Origin: Manduca sexta
Taxonomy: Eukaryota > Arthropoda > Insecta > Lepidoptera > Sphingidae
Assembly (NCBI RefSeq): GCF_014839805.1
Contig: NC_051126.1
Span: forward strand, 2,860,609 to 2,924,608
DNA: 64,000 bases
Reading direction: 5' to 3'
A model generated the notes under the pieces. The model made no database searches. It was not told where the DNA came from and saw only the letters and a list, made by a program, of their open reading frames with translations. Made by a program: the position numbers and the translations under genes. Each line of letters begins with the position of its first letter. Position 1 is the stretch's first letter. This document shows, one piece after another, positions 47,589 through 58,697 of this stretch.

Positions 47589-48253
47589 TTTGATGTGAAA
47601 CAACGCACAGTCAAAACCGAACTGATAATAAAAAATGGCTACACGACAAATTTCAATAAACGTTATATCTTGTTAATCTAATCTTGAACATATCGACTCA
47701 TCTATTACAGTCGATAATGAATCACTAGTTCATGACAGGCAAATGCCGAATTTTCGACAAACAATTTACGTTAACTCAAATATTTCTAAAAGTCACAACA
47801 TGACATTTCATGCTTCGATTAGTTGTCTTTATTTAGTAATCGAAAGTGACAATTGTTTGTTACTCATACTTTTAAATGTATACATATAAAACAATCCCTA
47901 AAAGCTGCATGTGATCAATTTTCTCAAAATCTACTGAACGGATTTTTGTACGGTTTTTACTAAAAGATAGTAAAATTCTTAATGTAGGTTTAGGTTAATA
48001 GTACATTACGGTTTTATGTAAATTTACTAAAATATAACGATTACTGTTGAAGAGATCGCGTGGTTGTAGAAAATCTCGTGGGTCGCGATTTACACGGGAA
48101 AATTTTATGATGCACTGATTTCCACCCGGATGACGCCGCAGGCACAGCTATAGCTACAAAAATTCAAACAGGCCGGCATAACTGTGTCGATTGGTGAGAG
48201 ATAAACATGTCTCATCAATTAACACTCGCTGGACGCCCAAAAATTTTTTTTTA

Positions 48254-48540
48254 CTAGTTGAGCCCACAGACGTTCCGTTTTAACTATGAATTTGCAGCAC
48301 GCATTCTGTCAATCGCCGACAGCTATTTCAAACAATTGACAGTTATATAAAATTAATATTTTCGTTAAGTTTTCTTAATTTTTCTAATTTTCCGCGCAAT
48401 TTTTTGTTTTTTTTTTCTTTCACAAGAACCTTCTCCTGACAATCACAAACACAACAACAAAAAAATTGTGAAATTGGTCCATCCGTCCACGCGTGATGGC
48501 GTGACCAAGGGTAATAGGGATTCATTTTTATATATATAGA
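48254..48540 (-). mobile_element. Non-autonomous Helitron
   Basis: On the minus strand it starts TCTATATATATAAAAATG and ends CTAG, inserted exactly between A (48,541) and T (48,253), as Helitrons do. The 3' part acggaacgtctgtgggctc corresponds to the terminal hairpin of the copy at 60,368-60,612. 287 bp, no helicase. Confidence 0.87.
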
Positions 48541-48782
48541 TATTCAATTGGCTTAGGAAATCCAATAGTTAATTGACCCGGTTTTACCAACCACGTTGTC
48601 TAAGTAAAACGATATAATATTACAATAACTATGTTTTGCGGTTGGCGCGTTTTGTAAGACACCAGATCGATATCTCGCTCGAAGGCAGGGCACTGAATTA
48701 CTCTTGTTCTATGAGCGATGATGTTTAAGAAGTTGTGTATTTTAAAAGTTGAGAAGTTTCTAGTAAAACCGCATACTTTCAA

Positions 48783-49070
48783 ATCCAGGTTTTGCTTTTT
48801 TGATAATTTTATAGTTTAATACGAATATGGCGTGTGCGTGAGTGTATTTCTGAATGAAATTATATTGTTGCCACTGTGACTAATTGTCTTAGAGTAGTAA
48901 TAGTGGCATTAAGGCGCGTAAAAGTAAAATTACTTTTTATTTATATTTATTTTGTTCGAAATTTACATTATTTTATTTTACATCTACGGTTCGAATTGCT
49001 TATTGCAAATTGTTATTTTTAGAAGACAAATATGTGGTTATTTAGTAACGTAATGTCAAAATTACTTTTT
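48783..49070 (-). repeat. MITE family M1, decayed copy
   Basis: gtgcgtgagtgtatttctga, ggcattaaggcgcgtaaaag and atatgtggttatttagtaac match the reverse strand of the copy at 59.3 kb. Confidence 0.7.
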
Positions 49071-49789
49071 AAGGACGATTAAGATAATGCGTTTGGGATT
49101 CTTGATAATTATAATTATTTTTTAATCGAAATACGTCATCCAATGCGTAAAATGAATCAACAATCGACTTTTTAACCTAGTTTTAATCATTATTAAACTA
49201 CCGCCCTTCGATTAGATCGCCTGTAATTGCAAAAAGACAGATTTGCCCACATAGACGGAATAGAGCCCACAGACCTCACATCCAACAGCTGTTTCACAGC
49301 GTAAACTGAGCTGGTATCCCTTCTACCACACATCACGCAAGAAATCCGTTACATGCCTGATATAGTGTGTTGTATGAGTGTGATATTTTTTCTTTTTTAT
49401 CGTTTTTATGTGTGTGTAGAAAATTAAATGGTTTTTATGGTTTTAAATCCTTCTACCGCTCCTGAATTCCAAGGAAAAAATCATTTATCATAACACGTGG
49501 CTAAATAATTTAGCTGTAACAGTGTGATAGTAAGTTTAACAACCGACAAATTAATTTTCATGTTTCCGCATAATATAAATATTACTTAGATAGGCAGTAT
49601 ACGTATTTAAAAAGTTTTTATATGCGAATAATTAAGATTTTATATGTAAGTGTTTTGTATAACTGGATTATACGATGTTAATGCTTAATAGTACGCCATG
49701 ATTATCTATAAACCAATTAACAAGTATCTATAGCAATTCGCCCGATACCCAGTAATGTTGTTGCTTTAAATATTTTCTTCTTACTGCCT

Positions 49790-49960
49790 CGCTGGCGTAG
49801 TATTGCGTGCGCACGCGCAGCGCTCTGAGGTCCCGTGTTCGAATCCCATCCCAAAGTGAGGTTTTTCGTTCAGTATTAGGTTTGTGCCCGATATGGCTTT
49901 AGGCTCGCCCCCTTTCATATCATAGGAAGGAACTCAAAAGGCAAAAAGTGAAGGACCAAG
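49790..49960 (+). repeat. tRNA-derived SINE, family S2
   Basis: ctgcctcgctggcgtagtat head, B box gttcgaatcccatcc, tail cccgatatggctttaggctc. The head is the same type as the chimera at 52,510. Confidence 0.72.
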
Positions 49961-50044
49961 ATGCATCTCTACCTAGCCCTTACATGAGGCATCAATGCTT
50001 GCACACTACAAAACGACAACAAACCCAGACCAACCTGTATGCAC

Positions 50045-50245
50045 AGGATATCTTCAGACCGAAGGCACGCTCTTGCACAGGGGGACATTTGCCGCGGCCT
50101 TAGGCACATATTTCAGTGTGTATACCTGTAACTACATATTAAGGCCTATGACGACTTAAATACACTTCCTGGCCTTCTCCCCTCCGCCCATCCTAAGAGG
50201 CTTCCTGTTTCTTCCCCCACACTTCACCAGATATCCCTGAATGAT
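50045..50245 (+). repeat. Interspersed repeat family RF
   Basis: accgaaggcacgctcttgca, ccttctcccctccgcccatc and cttcaccagatatccctga match 18,598 and 33,240. Confidence 0.62.
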
Positions 50246-50559
50246 GAATTCCGACTCATTAAATAAATACACACAAAAAATACTTGTCTCCTACAGGCTT
50301 ACATTCATTCATGATTTCCAGAATTAGCATAACATCCCTGAATAGATCAAGTTCTGATAAACATAATTATATATAGATTATATTTTTATAAAAACCAGTT
50401 CGTACTAGTTTTTTAATAGTTCATAATTCATATTTTACACTAAGCATCATAATACAATTTTTGTTTTGTCATCCTAACTGTTACTAAGCCCGTTATCTAT
50501 TCGTGTGACGGCAATATTGACAACAGTCGAACGTGGTTGAATAAACTTTTTAAACGTCA

Positions 50560-50845
50560 CTTATCATTTCCAAAACAGCGATAGTGTATTTGAGAATGAA
50601 ACGGTCCGCCGTGGAGCTTGCTAGTTCAAATGCAATACCTCTGACTTGGAAAATACATGTTTGTATTGAATGCTTTAACGGTGAAGGAAAATGTAATGAA
50701 ACCTGCATACATAAGTATTCTACATACGAATTTATAATTATGTGAAGTCTGGCAACCCTAGCCAGCGTGATGAATAAAGACTTACTATATCCGTAGTAGA
50801 GACCTACGGCAAACACTAGGACACCATGTTACAGGGCTGATATTT
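50560..50845 (+). repeat. SINE S1-like, diverged
   Basis: acggtgaaggaaaatgtaat, gaaacctgcatac and gaagtctggcaaccctagcc follow the order of S1, with a decayed head and the tail acagggctgat. Confidence 0.6.
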
Positions 50846-51239
50846 TTCCTTATTCATTCATACGTAATACTACAATACAGTAAAATATTATCATTCCCAA
50901 TTTTCGGAAAGATAAAAGACATTAAAATAAATGTCGATAATGTCGTAATCTTTGGTTTATCATGGCCCTTGTCTGGAACCTATTAGAGTACAATATCTCA
51001 ACTATTGTTAATAAACCTCGTGAGTTGAGAATGATAGTATTTTCGCTTTTAATGTTATGAGTTTGCAAATCGGACCGGCATTGGCTCAATGTGATTCAAA
51101 ATGTTAATTAATAATGTATCCCGATTTTTATTTTATTTTATTTAATTAAACCGCAAAAAAGATTACAATTTTTTTTTAATATACAATTAAAACTAGATTG
51201 CGGCAGATATGGATTCTTTGTAACTCATTGTCTTTTTTT

Positions 51240-51478
51240 TATGACCACGGTCAAATAGCCCCACTACACCTGATGGTAAGTGGATTGGGGTCCAACAGAA
51301 TGTCGACTGACGAGAGATGATTACCCGTCAGCAGTCGACACAATTATGCCGGCCTGTTGGAACCGGATATACACAAGCTAATCCTGAAACGCGACACACT
51401 TACGTGCGCCACTATGACGTGTTAACACCTTGTGTAGGGTAGTTGCTATCTGGGCGGACATAAAATATACCACCACCA
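51240..51478 (-). repeat. Interspersed repeat family RA, full-length copy
   Basis: Minus copy from gaccacggtcaaatagcccc to ataccaccacc. Very close to 40,958-41,208 and 37,699-37,945. Confidence 0.82.
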
Positions 51479-51739
51479 AAATCAGTCTTCTATGGTTGGA
51501 TAATAATCATCCGCATTTCGTAAATTTACTATATTTCATTGCATTATCAAGTTAATCTTGCAGTGTCAGAATCTAGCAATATCAAGACATGATCCGAGTG
51601 ATATCTCGCAAGTAGGTTACTGATAACAGTGTGCAAGTACAATAACAACCATTTATAATTTGTCGTCTCAAACTTGTTTAGAGTAACTCCTGATAGGTGC
51701 ACTGGAGCGCAATTATAAAATATAAAATGTAATGACATT

Positions 51740-52330
51740 TTTTAGAGACTTTCCCGCCCTCACACCCACCACTACAACTCCTGTAAGCCAGGATCAGCAG
51801 TGGCACGCATTTTATTACACCGAGCAGTGAAGCTCGGCGAGTCTCAGGGAAAACTTATAGAGCAAGAGCCCGTGAACCCCAGACCTTCGTTATTTTATAA
51901 AAGCTGAAAGTTTGTCAGCGCATGCTCCCAACACAGGTAAGAACGATAGGCCATTATGAAGTTTGGGTTACAGTGGCTTTGGCAGGTACACGGTACTAAA
52001 GGTGTGTAAAATACCGATCTAGTTTCGTCAAATAATAAAGTGAGATTTTTTGTATTACCTTCAGAAAATTATTAAAAATCACGTTATTCATTGACAGACA
52101 CTTAACATAGTGGCAATCCCTTGCCAGACACCTTTAATGTTCATGAAATTATAATTTTATTTACGTTATAGTATAAAAGCTGATTTTTATATATAGTACT
52201 TGGGTATTGGGTAATAAGTAAATGATGTTTCCTTGTTAACCAGATGTTTTTGATAGTTCCAACATCATGCGGGGGACAAAATCATGATCTAAGGAGGCGT
52301 TTTAACCTCAAGGATAGGGACGTTTACAAC
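51740..52330 (-). repeat. Interspersed repeat family RG, long copy
   Basis: Begins with the reverse of the block at 38,695-38,790 (gactttcccgccctcacacc) and ends with the reverse of 38,520-38,570 (ggaggcgttttaacctcaag). The two ends are about 360 bp further apart here, so this copy is more complete or carries an insertion. Confidence 0.68.
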
Positions 52331-52509
52331 TAGATAATAATGTAATGGTATGTATAATATTGTAATAATGTATGAAAAAAGTGTGCCGGTCCCCAATTTG
52401 AGTGGGATTGTAATAATGCATGAAAAAAGTGTTGTGTCGATCACAAACTTGAGTCATATGATTACAAGAGAATGATAGTGTACTTTTATTATTCATCAAC
52501 GTTTAAATA

Positions 52510-52812
52510 ATCTAGACTGCCTCAGTGGCGTAGTTTTATGGCGGGCGCGATACGACAGCGCTCAGAGATCCTTATTTGGAATTCCAGGTAGGGCAAAATG
52601 ATATTGGATTTTTCTAATAAATAGCCCGGAGTTTGGGATATGTGGCCGATATAGTGATAGAACATGGTTAGGAAACCTGCATACCTAAGGAATTCTCTAT
52701 AAAAATTTTGAGGGTATGTGAGGTGTACCAATCCGCACTAGGCCAGCGTGGTGGACTAAGGCCTAATCCCTCTCAGTAGTAGATGAGGCCCGTGCTCAGC
52801 AGTGGAGCAGTT
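52510..52812 (+). repeat. Chimeric SINE: S2 head joined to S1 body
   Basis: The first 150 bp are the S2 head and middle (ctgcctcagtggcgtagttt, agcccggagtttgggatatg). The remainder from about 52,665 is S1 body and tail (ggaaacctgcatacctaagg, gtggactaaggcctaatccc, gtgctcagcagtgg). Confidence 0.72.
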
Positions 52813-52816
52813 TACA

Positions 52817-52831
52817 GGGTCATTTTGACAT
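52817..52831 (+). repeat. Target-site duplication, left copy
   Basis: gggtcattttgacat, identical to 59,287-59,301. It fixes the 5' end of the retrotransposon at 52,832. Confidence 0.93.
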
Positions 52832-53376
52832 GTCAGGAAACCTCCTCGTTGGTGCACCCTGGGCAACGGCGCGTCGATCAGGCTGATCTGCGCGCCGGCG
52901 AATATCCTGACAAAGTGCTGGGTGACGGTCGTCGCTTCTTGCGGCGCCCGTCGTGTCTAGTGCAGGGTGATTGGCCCATCTCGGGCGGCCCCCGGTTCTG
53001 TCCCGGGGGTGTCGACGGGCTCGGTGTGCGCTCACCCCGCCCCGAGCAGGCAGTGGGGGGACTTTCTCTCCCATTGTCGCCGTCGTAGATCGTAATCCGG
53101 TGTGGAGGTCTGTGGATATGTCTCGCGCTTCCGCTGGAACGAGGGTCTTGGCTTAACCGCCCGGACCGCGAGGAAGAAAACCTCTATAAAAAATCACCCC
53201 GAATCCCAAGCGGCGGCGCACCGCGAGGGATGCATGGCCGATGGGTAGTTCGGTCTCGAGTGCGACCCCCGCCAGAGTACCGGCCGACACTCTGTGCGGG
53301 TTACGCTAGGCTTACCCAGGTACAGGGGGGCTCTGCCTGGGTGGACCACCCTTCCCCCATACTCGTGGGAACAGTT
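52832..53376 (+). other. 5' UTR of the R1-clade element
   Basis: GC-rich sequence between the target duplication and the first ORF1 ATG. Open frames here show no domain. R1-clade elements carry an internal promoter in this region (family knowledge); no specific motif is seen. Confidence 0.6.
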
Positions 53377-55539
53377 ATGGATGATTCACTTTTTAAACAA
53401 CCAACAACACCATTGACGAGGTTGCCTACCCCGGTTCCGTCTGGGGAGGCGGAGTTCGTTGGGCGCAAGCCCGCCGATGGTAATGCAGTGCAGGAGAGGA
53501 AGGGCGCTAAGCCCATCGAAGTCGTAGTCCGAACAGCCAGGGCTGCAGAAGAGGATTCCGAATCGAGCGGGAGTGTCTCTTCCCTCCGGAGCAGGAGGCT
53601 CTGGAGGAGGCATTCCCGTTCGATTGACAGTCTCACGCTCAACACGAGCGATACGGATGAGCCGGCGCCTAAGGCTCTGACAGTCGATGGCAGGGGGAGA
53701 GGGCGTCCTCCCTTTGCCGGAAAATACGTTGGCCTGAAAAAGGCACAGAAGGAACGCGACAGACTGAAGCGGGAGGAGGCGCGACAGAAGACAGAGGAGG
53801 AGATCGAAGAGCTTCGTAAAGTCGTCGATGCCTCCAAAGGATAATTCAGATGAAGACCGCCCCGTCCTCATGGAGGACCTTAAAGAGTGCGGGCAAATTG
53901 TGCGCGGTATAATTAGAAAATCGGGCAATCGTAAGGGCACGTCTCAAAAGGCGCTCAACCGGGTGATAAACATCATCACCCGGTACGTTGAGCAGCCAGA
54001 GTCCGCCGCCATAGCCCGCCTAAAGGTAGAGAGACAGAAGGCCCAGGAAGACAGTGCCCGCCTGGAGGCCAGTGTAAAGCGGTTACAGGAGGAGAATGCC
54101 TCGCTCCGCCGTCGTCTTGAAAACTTGGAAGCGTCCAACAAGAATATCACCACGACGGAAGAGATGCTGGCCATGGTGGAGGCAAGGGTACAGGCCCAGT
54201 TAGAGTCCGCCCTGATGGGGCCAGCACAGCGGCCTCCTTTGGCCCATGAAAGGAGAGTGACAACCGGGGACACACAACTCCCCGTGTCGGGGGGGAATAG
54301 TAGGCGGTCCTCCCCCGCCGAAGCCGCAGAGGGAGAAGGAAAAGGGGAAGGGGAAGAAGACAGCCCAACCAGTCCCACCTATTCCCGATGCTGTGGCCGG
54401 GCCGTCCAGCGCGCCTCCACAAGCTGTTGCGGGTCCTTCCACGGCCCCGACCGCGACGGCACCGCCGGGGAAGAAGAAAGAACATGAAAGGAAGAAGGCA
54501 ACACCCAAGCCGAATCCCCAAAAGGGAAGAAAGAAGGACATGCCAGCACAACTCGCTTTGGAGCCCCGTCCGCTGCCGCCGGCCCCTGCGTCCATGGACA
54601 CGGCCTGGACAGAAGTTGTTAGCAGGAAGAAGAAAGCGAAGACCGGTGCACCAAAACCACCGCGGCAAGCATCGAAGCGCCCCGAAACTCCGGCCGCCGA
54701 AGTCAGCTGCAGTAGTCATATCGCTGACACCGGCGGCCGTCGAGAAGGGGCTGACATACGCTGAAGTACTGACAGACGCTCAGCGGCGAGTGGACCTCTC
54801 TGGCCTACAAATTGATAGGCTCAGGCCGAAGTATGCAGCCACGGGCGCCATGCTCTACGAGGTGCCCGGGGCTGATTCTGAGCAGAAGGCTGATTCCTTC
54901 GCCGCAAGGCTCAGGGAGTGCTTTGGGGACTCGGACGTAGTTGTAACCCGGCCCACCAAGTGCTCCGAATTGCGAATTTCAGGACTAGATTTCGCGGCCA
55001 CCTCCGAGTCAGTAAAGGCGGCCTTATGCAGTGCCGGCGGGTGTGCTGCAGAGGCGGTCAAGGTGGGGGAAGTCCGACCCGATAGATCTGGGATGGGCGC
55101 CGTTTGGGCCAAGGTGCCCACCAAAGCAGCCCAATAAATAAAGGCGGGACGGCTCAAAATAGGTTGGGTCATAGCGCGAGTGACCGTCCTTGAGGCGCGG
55201 CCCATGCGCTGCTACCGCTGCCTCGAGCAAGGGCACGTACGAGGTGGCTGCGCAGGTTCAACAGATCGCAGTGACCTGTGCTACCGCTGCGGCAAACCGG
55301 GCCACAAAGCCCGACAATGTGCGGACAAACTCAACTGCGTCCTGTGCGCCGCAGTTGGCAAGCCCGCCGGGCATCGAATCGGGGGAAAGGCGTGTTCTGC
55401 CTCCACCCGCAAATCCCAGCGGCGCCCACGCAGGAGACCGGCTGCCGCGGCTGAGGTTCTGTCCCAGCCGCAGGCGGCGAGCCCACCGCAAACAGTGGCA
55501 GTGGCCGAGATGGATGTGGAGGAAATCGCCCATCAATAA
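53377..55539 (+). pseudogene. R1-clade ORF1 (gag-like RNA-binding protein), broken
   Basis: Starts ATG at 53,377 (MDDSLF). The N-terminal part has the basic patch RGRGRPPFAGKYVGLKKA and a long charged helix, likely coiled coil (about 53,730-54,170). A Pro/Ala-rich linker follows, then the conserved domain LTYAEVLTDAQRR to KVPTKAAQ. Last come three knuckles at about 55,206-55,390: C-X2-C-X4-H-X4-C twice and C-X2-C-X8-H-X6-C. Continuity needs frameshifts near 53,840, 54,385 and 54,720, and an in-frame TAA interrupts at 55,135-55,137. The natural stop is TAA at 55,537-55,539. In this family ORF1 binds element RNA and forms the particle that carries it to the nucleus. Confidence 0.88.
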
Positions 55540-55541
55540 TG
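55537..55541 (+). promoter_or_regulatory. TAATG stop-start junction of ORF1 and ORF2
   Basis: The ORF1 stop TAA and the ORF2 start ATG share one base. For SART1, a relative in this clade, a UAAUG junction is known to let ribosomes that end ORF1 restart on ORF2. The same layout here suggests coupled translation in the parent element. Confidence 0.85.
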
Positions 55542-58500
55542 GACTTCAAGTTCCTCCAGGCGAACATAAACCACTGCGCCCGCGCCCAGGACCTGTTGTC
55601 CCAAAGCTTGGCGCAGTGGTCGGTGCACGTGGCCGTGGTCGCCGAACCGTATTTTGTCCCGCCCCGCGATAACTGGGTCGGGGACATCGACGGGTTGGTG
55701 ACCATCATCACCCAGGGTGCCGCTGGCTCCCCGCCCTTCGCAAAAGTCGAGAAGGGCCAGGGATGCGTCGCGGCTCTATTGGGGGATTTGTGGGTAGTAG
55801 GAGTGTATTTTTCCCCCAACAGACCCCCTGGCCGAGTTCGAATCGTTTCTCGTACGGCTGGGGGCCCTGGTTGAGCAGGGCCGACCTCACAAGGTGATCG
55901 TCGCCGGTGACTTCAACGCAAAATCCGTTGTCTGGGGTTCGCCGGCGACCGACGCTCGCGGTGAGGTCCTGGAGGAATGGGCAATTTCCGTCGGCTTGGC
56001 TGTCCTGAACAGGGGTCGGTGAACACGTGCGTGCGGCACAACGGCGGGTCCATAGTGGATTTGTCGCTTGGGAGCCCCGTCGTCGCACGTCGTGTCCAGG
56101 GCTGGAGAGTCCTCGTGGGCGTGGAGACATTGTCGGATCATCGTTATATTAGGTTCGACGTCTCCGCGTCTTCGAGTATCCGGCCCAACAGCGGTGGACC
56201 GAGTGCCCCTAACCAGGACGGCCCGCGGTGGGCGTTACGGCGCCTCGATAACGAGGCCCTAGGGCTGGCCGCTCTGGTAGTGTCGTGGCTCCCCGCGCCG
56301 GAGGGTCCGGTGCGGGTCGAGCAGGAGGCGGAGTGGTTCCGGGTGGCAATGTCGGATGTTTGCGACGCCGCCATGCCCCGGGCCCTCCGTCATCCTCCGC
56401 GGCGGCAGGTGTACTGGTGGTCGGCTGAATTAGCGCAACTGCGCGCGTCTTGCGTGGCTGCGCGCCGTCGATACGCCAGGCATCGCCGTCGCCGTATCAG
56501 AAGTAGTACACACGAAGACCAGGAGCGGCAGCTCTACGGCCTCTATAAGGAGGCGAAGAGAGCGCTGCGGGTGGCCGTGCATAGGGCCAAGGTCGCGGCA
56601 CGCAGGGGAGTTTTTGGAGACTCTCGACGCGGACCCGTGGGGGCGCCCCTACAAATTAGTAATGAATAAGCTTCGTCCAGCGGCGCCCCCGCTGTCGCAG
56701 GAGTCTCCGGCCAGAACTTCTAGCCAACGTCGTCGCGGCCTTGTTCCCGGCCACCGAGGATACCACTCCTCCACCGATGGCGCCACCGGAAGTGGCGTCT
56801 TCGTCGTTAGAGTTATCGGCAAGGGATATTCCGGAGGTTTCGCCCGCGGAAATGCGGGCGGCAGTGTTTCGGCTGCGGGGCAAGAACACCGCCCCGGGGC
56901 TCGACGGCATCCCCGGGAAAGCCTGGGTGCTAGCTCTCGAGCACTTGGGGCCGCGGCTCCGCAGCCTGTTCTCCGCCTGTATGGTGCAGGGCGTCTTCCC
57001 GGCGCGTTGGAAAACCGGGAGGCTCGTCCTGCTGAAGAAGGAGGGGCGACCCGCAGAGTCGCCGTCGGCTTACCGACCCATCGTGTTGCTCGACGAGGTC
57101 GCCAAACTCTTCGAGCGCGTAATCCATGCTCGCCTCGTCGAGCACCTCGAGAGGGTCGGTCCAAACTTGGCCGACTGCCAATACGGGTTTCGGTGTGGAC
57201 GTTCTACCGTCCACGCGATTCTACGGGTCAAGTCGCAGGCGGAGGAGGCAGTGGCCAGGGGTAAAATAGTTATTGCGGTATCCTTAGACATCTCTAATGC
57301 GTTTAATTCGCTCCCCTGGCCTTGCATCAATGAGGCACTGCGGTACCACGTGGTGCCGCCCTATCTCAGGCGTCTGGTGCACGCGTACCTTTCTGACAGG
57401 TACGTGGTTTATCCAGGCGCCGACGGGTGGCACCGGAGAGCGATGTCGTGCGGTGTCCCACAAGGGTCGGTTCTAGGCCCTCTCTTGTGGAACATCGGGT
57501 ACGACTGGGTGCTCCGTGGTGCCAATCTCCGGGGCGTCGGCGTGACGTGTTATGCGGATGACACGCTGGTTACGGCGACGTCCAAGACCTTCCAGGATGC
57601 CGCGATCCTGGCGGCAGTGGGCACCGGCAATGTAGTGAGCCGAATTCGGCGATTAGGTTTGAAGGTGGCCCTCGAAAAGACTGAGGCCATTTGTTTTCAC
57701 GGGCCTCGGAGAGGGCCGCCGGCCGGTGCTCACATTGTGGTTGAGGGGGTGCGGATTCCCATCGGCAAAACCATGAAATATCTGGGTTTGACCTTGGACA
57801 GCCGATGGAAATTCTGCGCCCATTTTCAGAGCTTAAAGACAAAGTTGTCTAGGGCAGCAGGCGCTCTTTCTAGCCTGCTGCCCAACCTGGAAGGACCTGG
57901 TATCCCTTGCCGAAGGTTGTATCACGGGGTCGTGCGGTCCATGGCACTTTACGGCAGCCCGGTCTGGGCTGACGCCCTGGGGAGGCGTTCTGTCGCTCTC
58001 CTGCGGGGCCCGCAGCGGGTCGTTGCGCAGCGGGCCATACGGGCGTATCGCACGGTCTCGTACGAGGCGGCTTGTGTTTTGGCCGGATTCCTGCCCTGGG
58101 ATCTGGACGCCAAATCTCTCTCTGACGCTTTTCACTGGAGGGAGGAGGCGTTCAGTAGCGGGCAGCGTCCGGCCCCGAAGGAGGTAGAGGCCAAGAGGGC
58201 CTCCTTACGGCGAGCCGCCGTGGAGGAGTGGCGTCTCAGGCTGGAGGCCCCGTCAGCAGGGCTTCGGGCCGTCGCGGCAGTGCGTCCTGTCTTTGCACAG
58301 TGGCTGGACAGGCGCCACGGCGCGGCGACATTGTCGCCTGACGCAGGTGCTCACCGGGCATGGTTGCTTCGGTGAGTACCTGTGTGAAATAGTACGAAAG
58401 GAAGCAAGCGCCGTGTGTCACCATTGTGACAACTGCCCGCAGGATACGGCCCAACACACGTTGGAGTCCTGCCCAGCCTGGGACGACGAGCGCAGCGCTC

Positions 58501-58697
58501 TCGTTTCAGTCGTCGGAGGAGATCTCTCGTTGCCGGCCGTGGTCGCTTCCATGGTCGGCAGTCAGGAGGCCTGGCGTGCGGTGGCCCACTTCTGCGAGGT
58601 GGTCCTCTCCCAGAAGGAGAGTGCCGAGAGGGATCGAGAGAGGGAGGATCCCTCCCGCCGTCAGAGGAGACGAAGGAGGCGCCGGGTAGACGACTGA
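55539..58697 (+). pseudogene. R1-clade ORF2 (endonuclease and reverse transcriptase), broken
   Basis: Starts MDFKFLQANINHC. The endonuclease domain shows VVAEPY (about 55,637), VAGDFNA (about 55,902-55,920) with the catalytic asparagine, and SDHR (56,133-56,144). The reverse transcriptase has GKNTAPGLDGIPGKAW, CGVPQGSVLGPL and the active site YADD at 57,551-57,562, in one frame open from 56,741 to 58,375 (544 codons). The C-terminus has TQVLTGHGCFGEYL and a C-X2-C-X9-H-X4-C finger, ending at TGA 58,695-58,697. Five frameshifts break it, near 55,825 (C run), 56,015, 56,608 (G run), 56,700 and 58,333. This enzyme nicks the target and copies the RNA at the nick in the family. Confidence 0.92.

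Larger units (their letters stand above)
47589..52509. other. Region upstream of the sulfotransferase
   Basis: The first few hundred bases should contain the 5' UTR and promoter, but no TATA box or initiator can be assigned. Beyond that lie a partial RA (48,165-48,240), a Helitron (48,254-48,540), MITE M1 (48,783-49,070), SINE S2 (49,790-49,960), RF (50,045-50,245), an S1-like SINE (50,560-50,845), RA (51,240-51,478) and RG (51,740-52,330). No exon seen. Confidence 0.6.

Noticed and set aside
53301..54719. Minus-strand frames of 130-190 codons opposite ORF1
   Set aside because: GC-rich antisense shadows; composition is Ser/Arg/Pro-rich without motifs, and the plus strand explains the coding.
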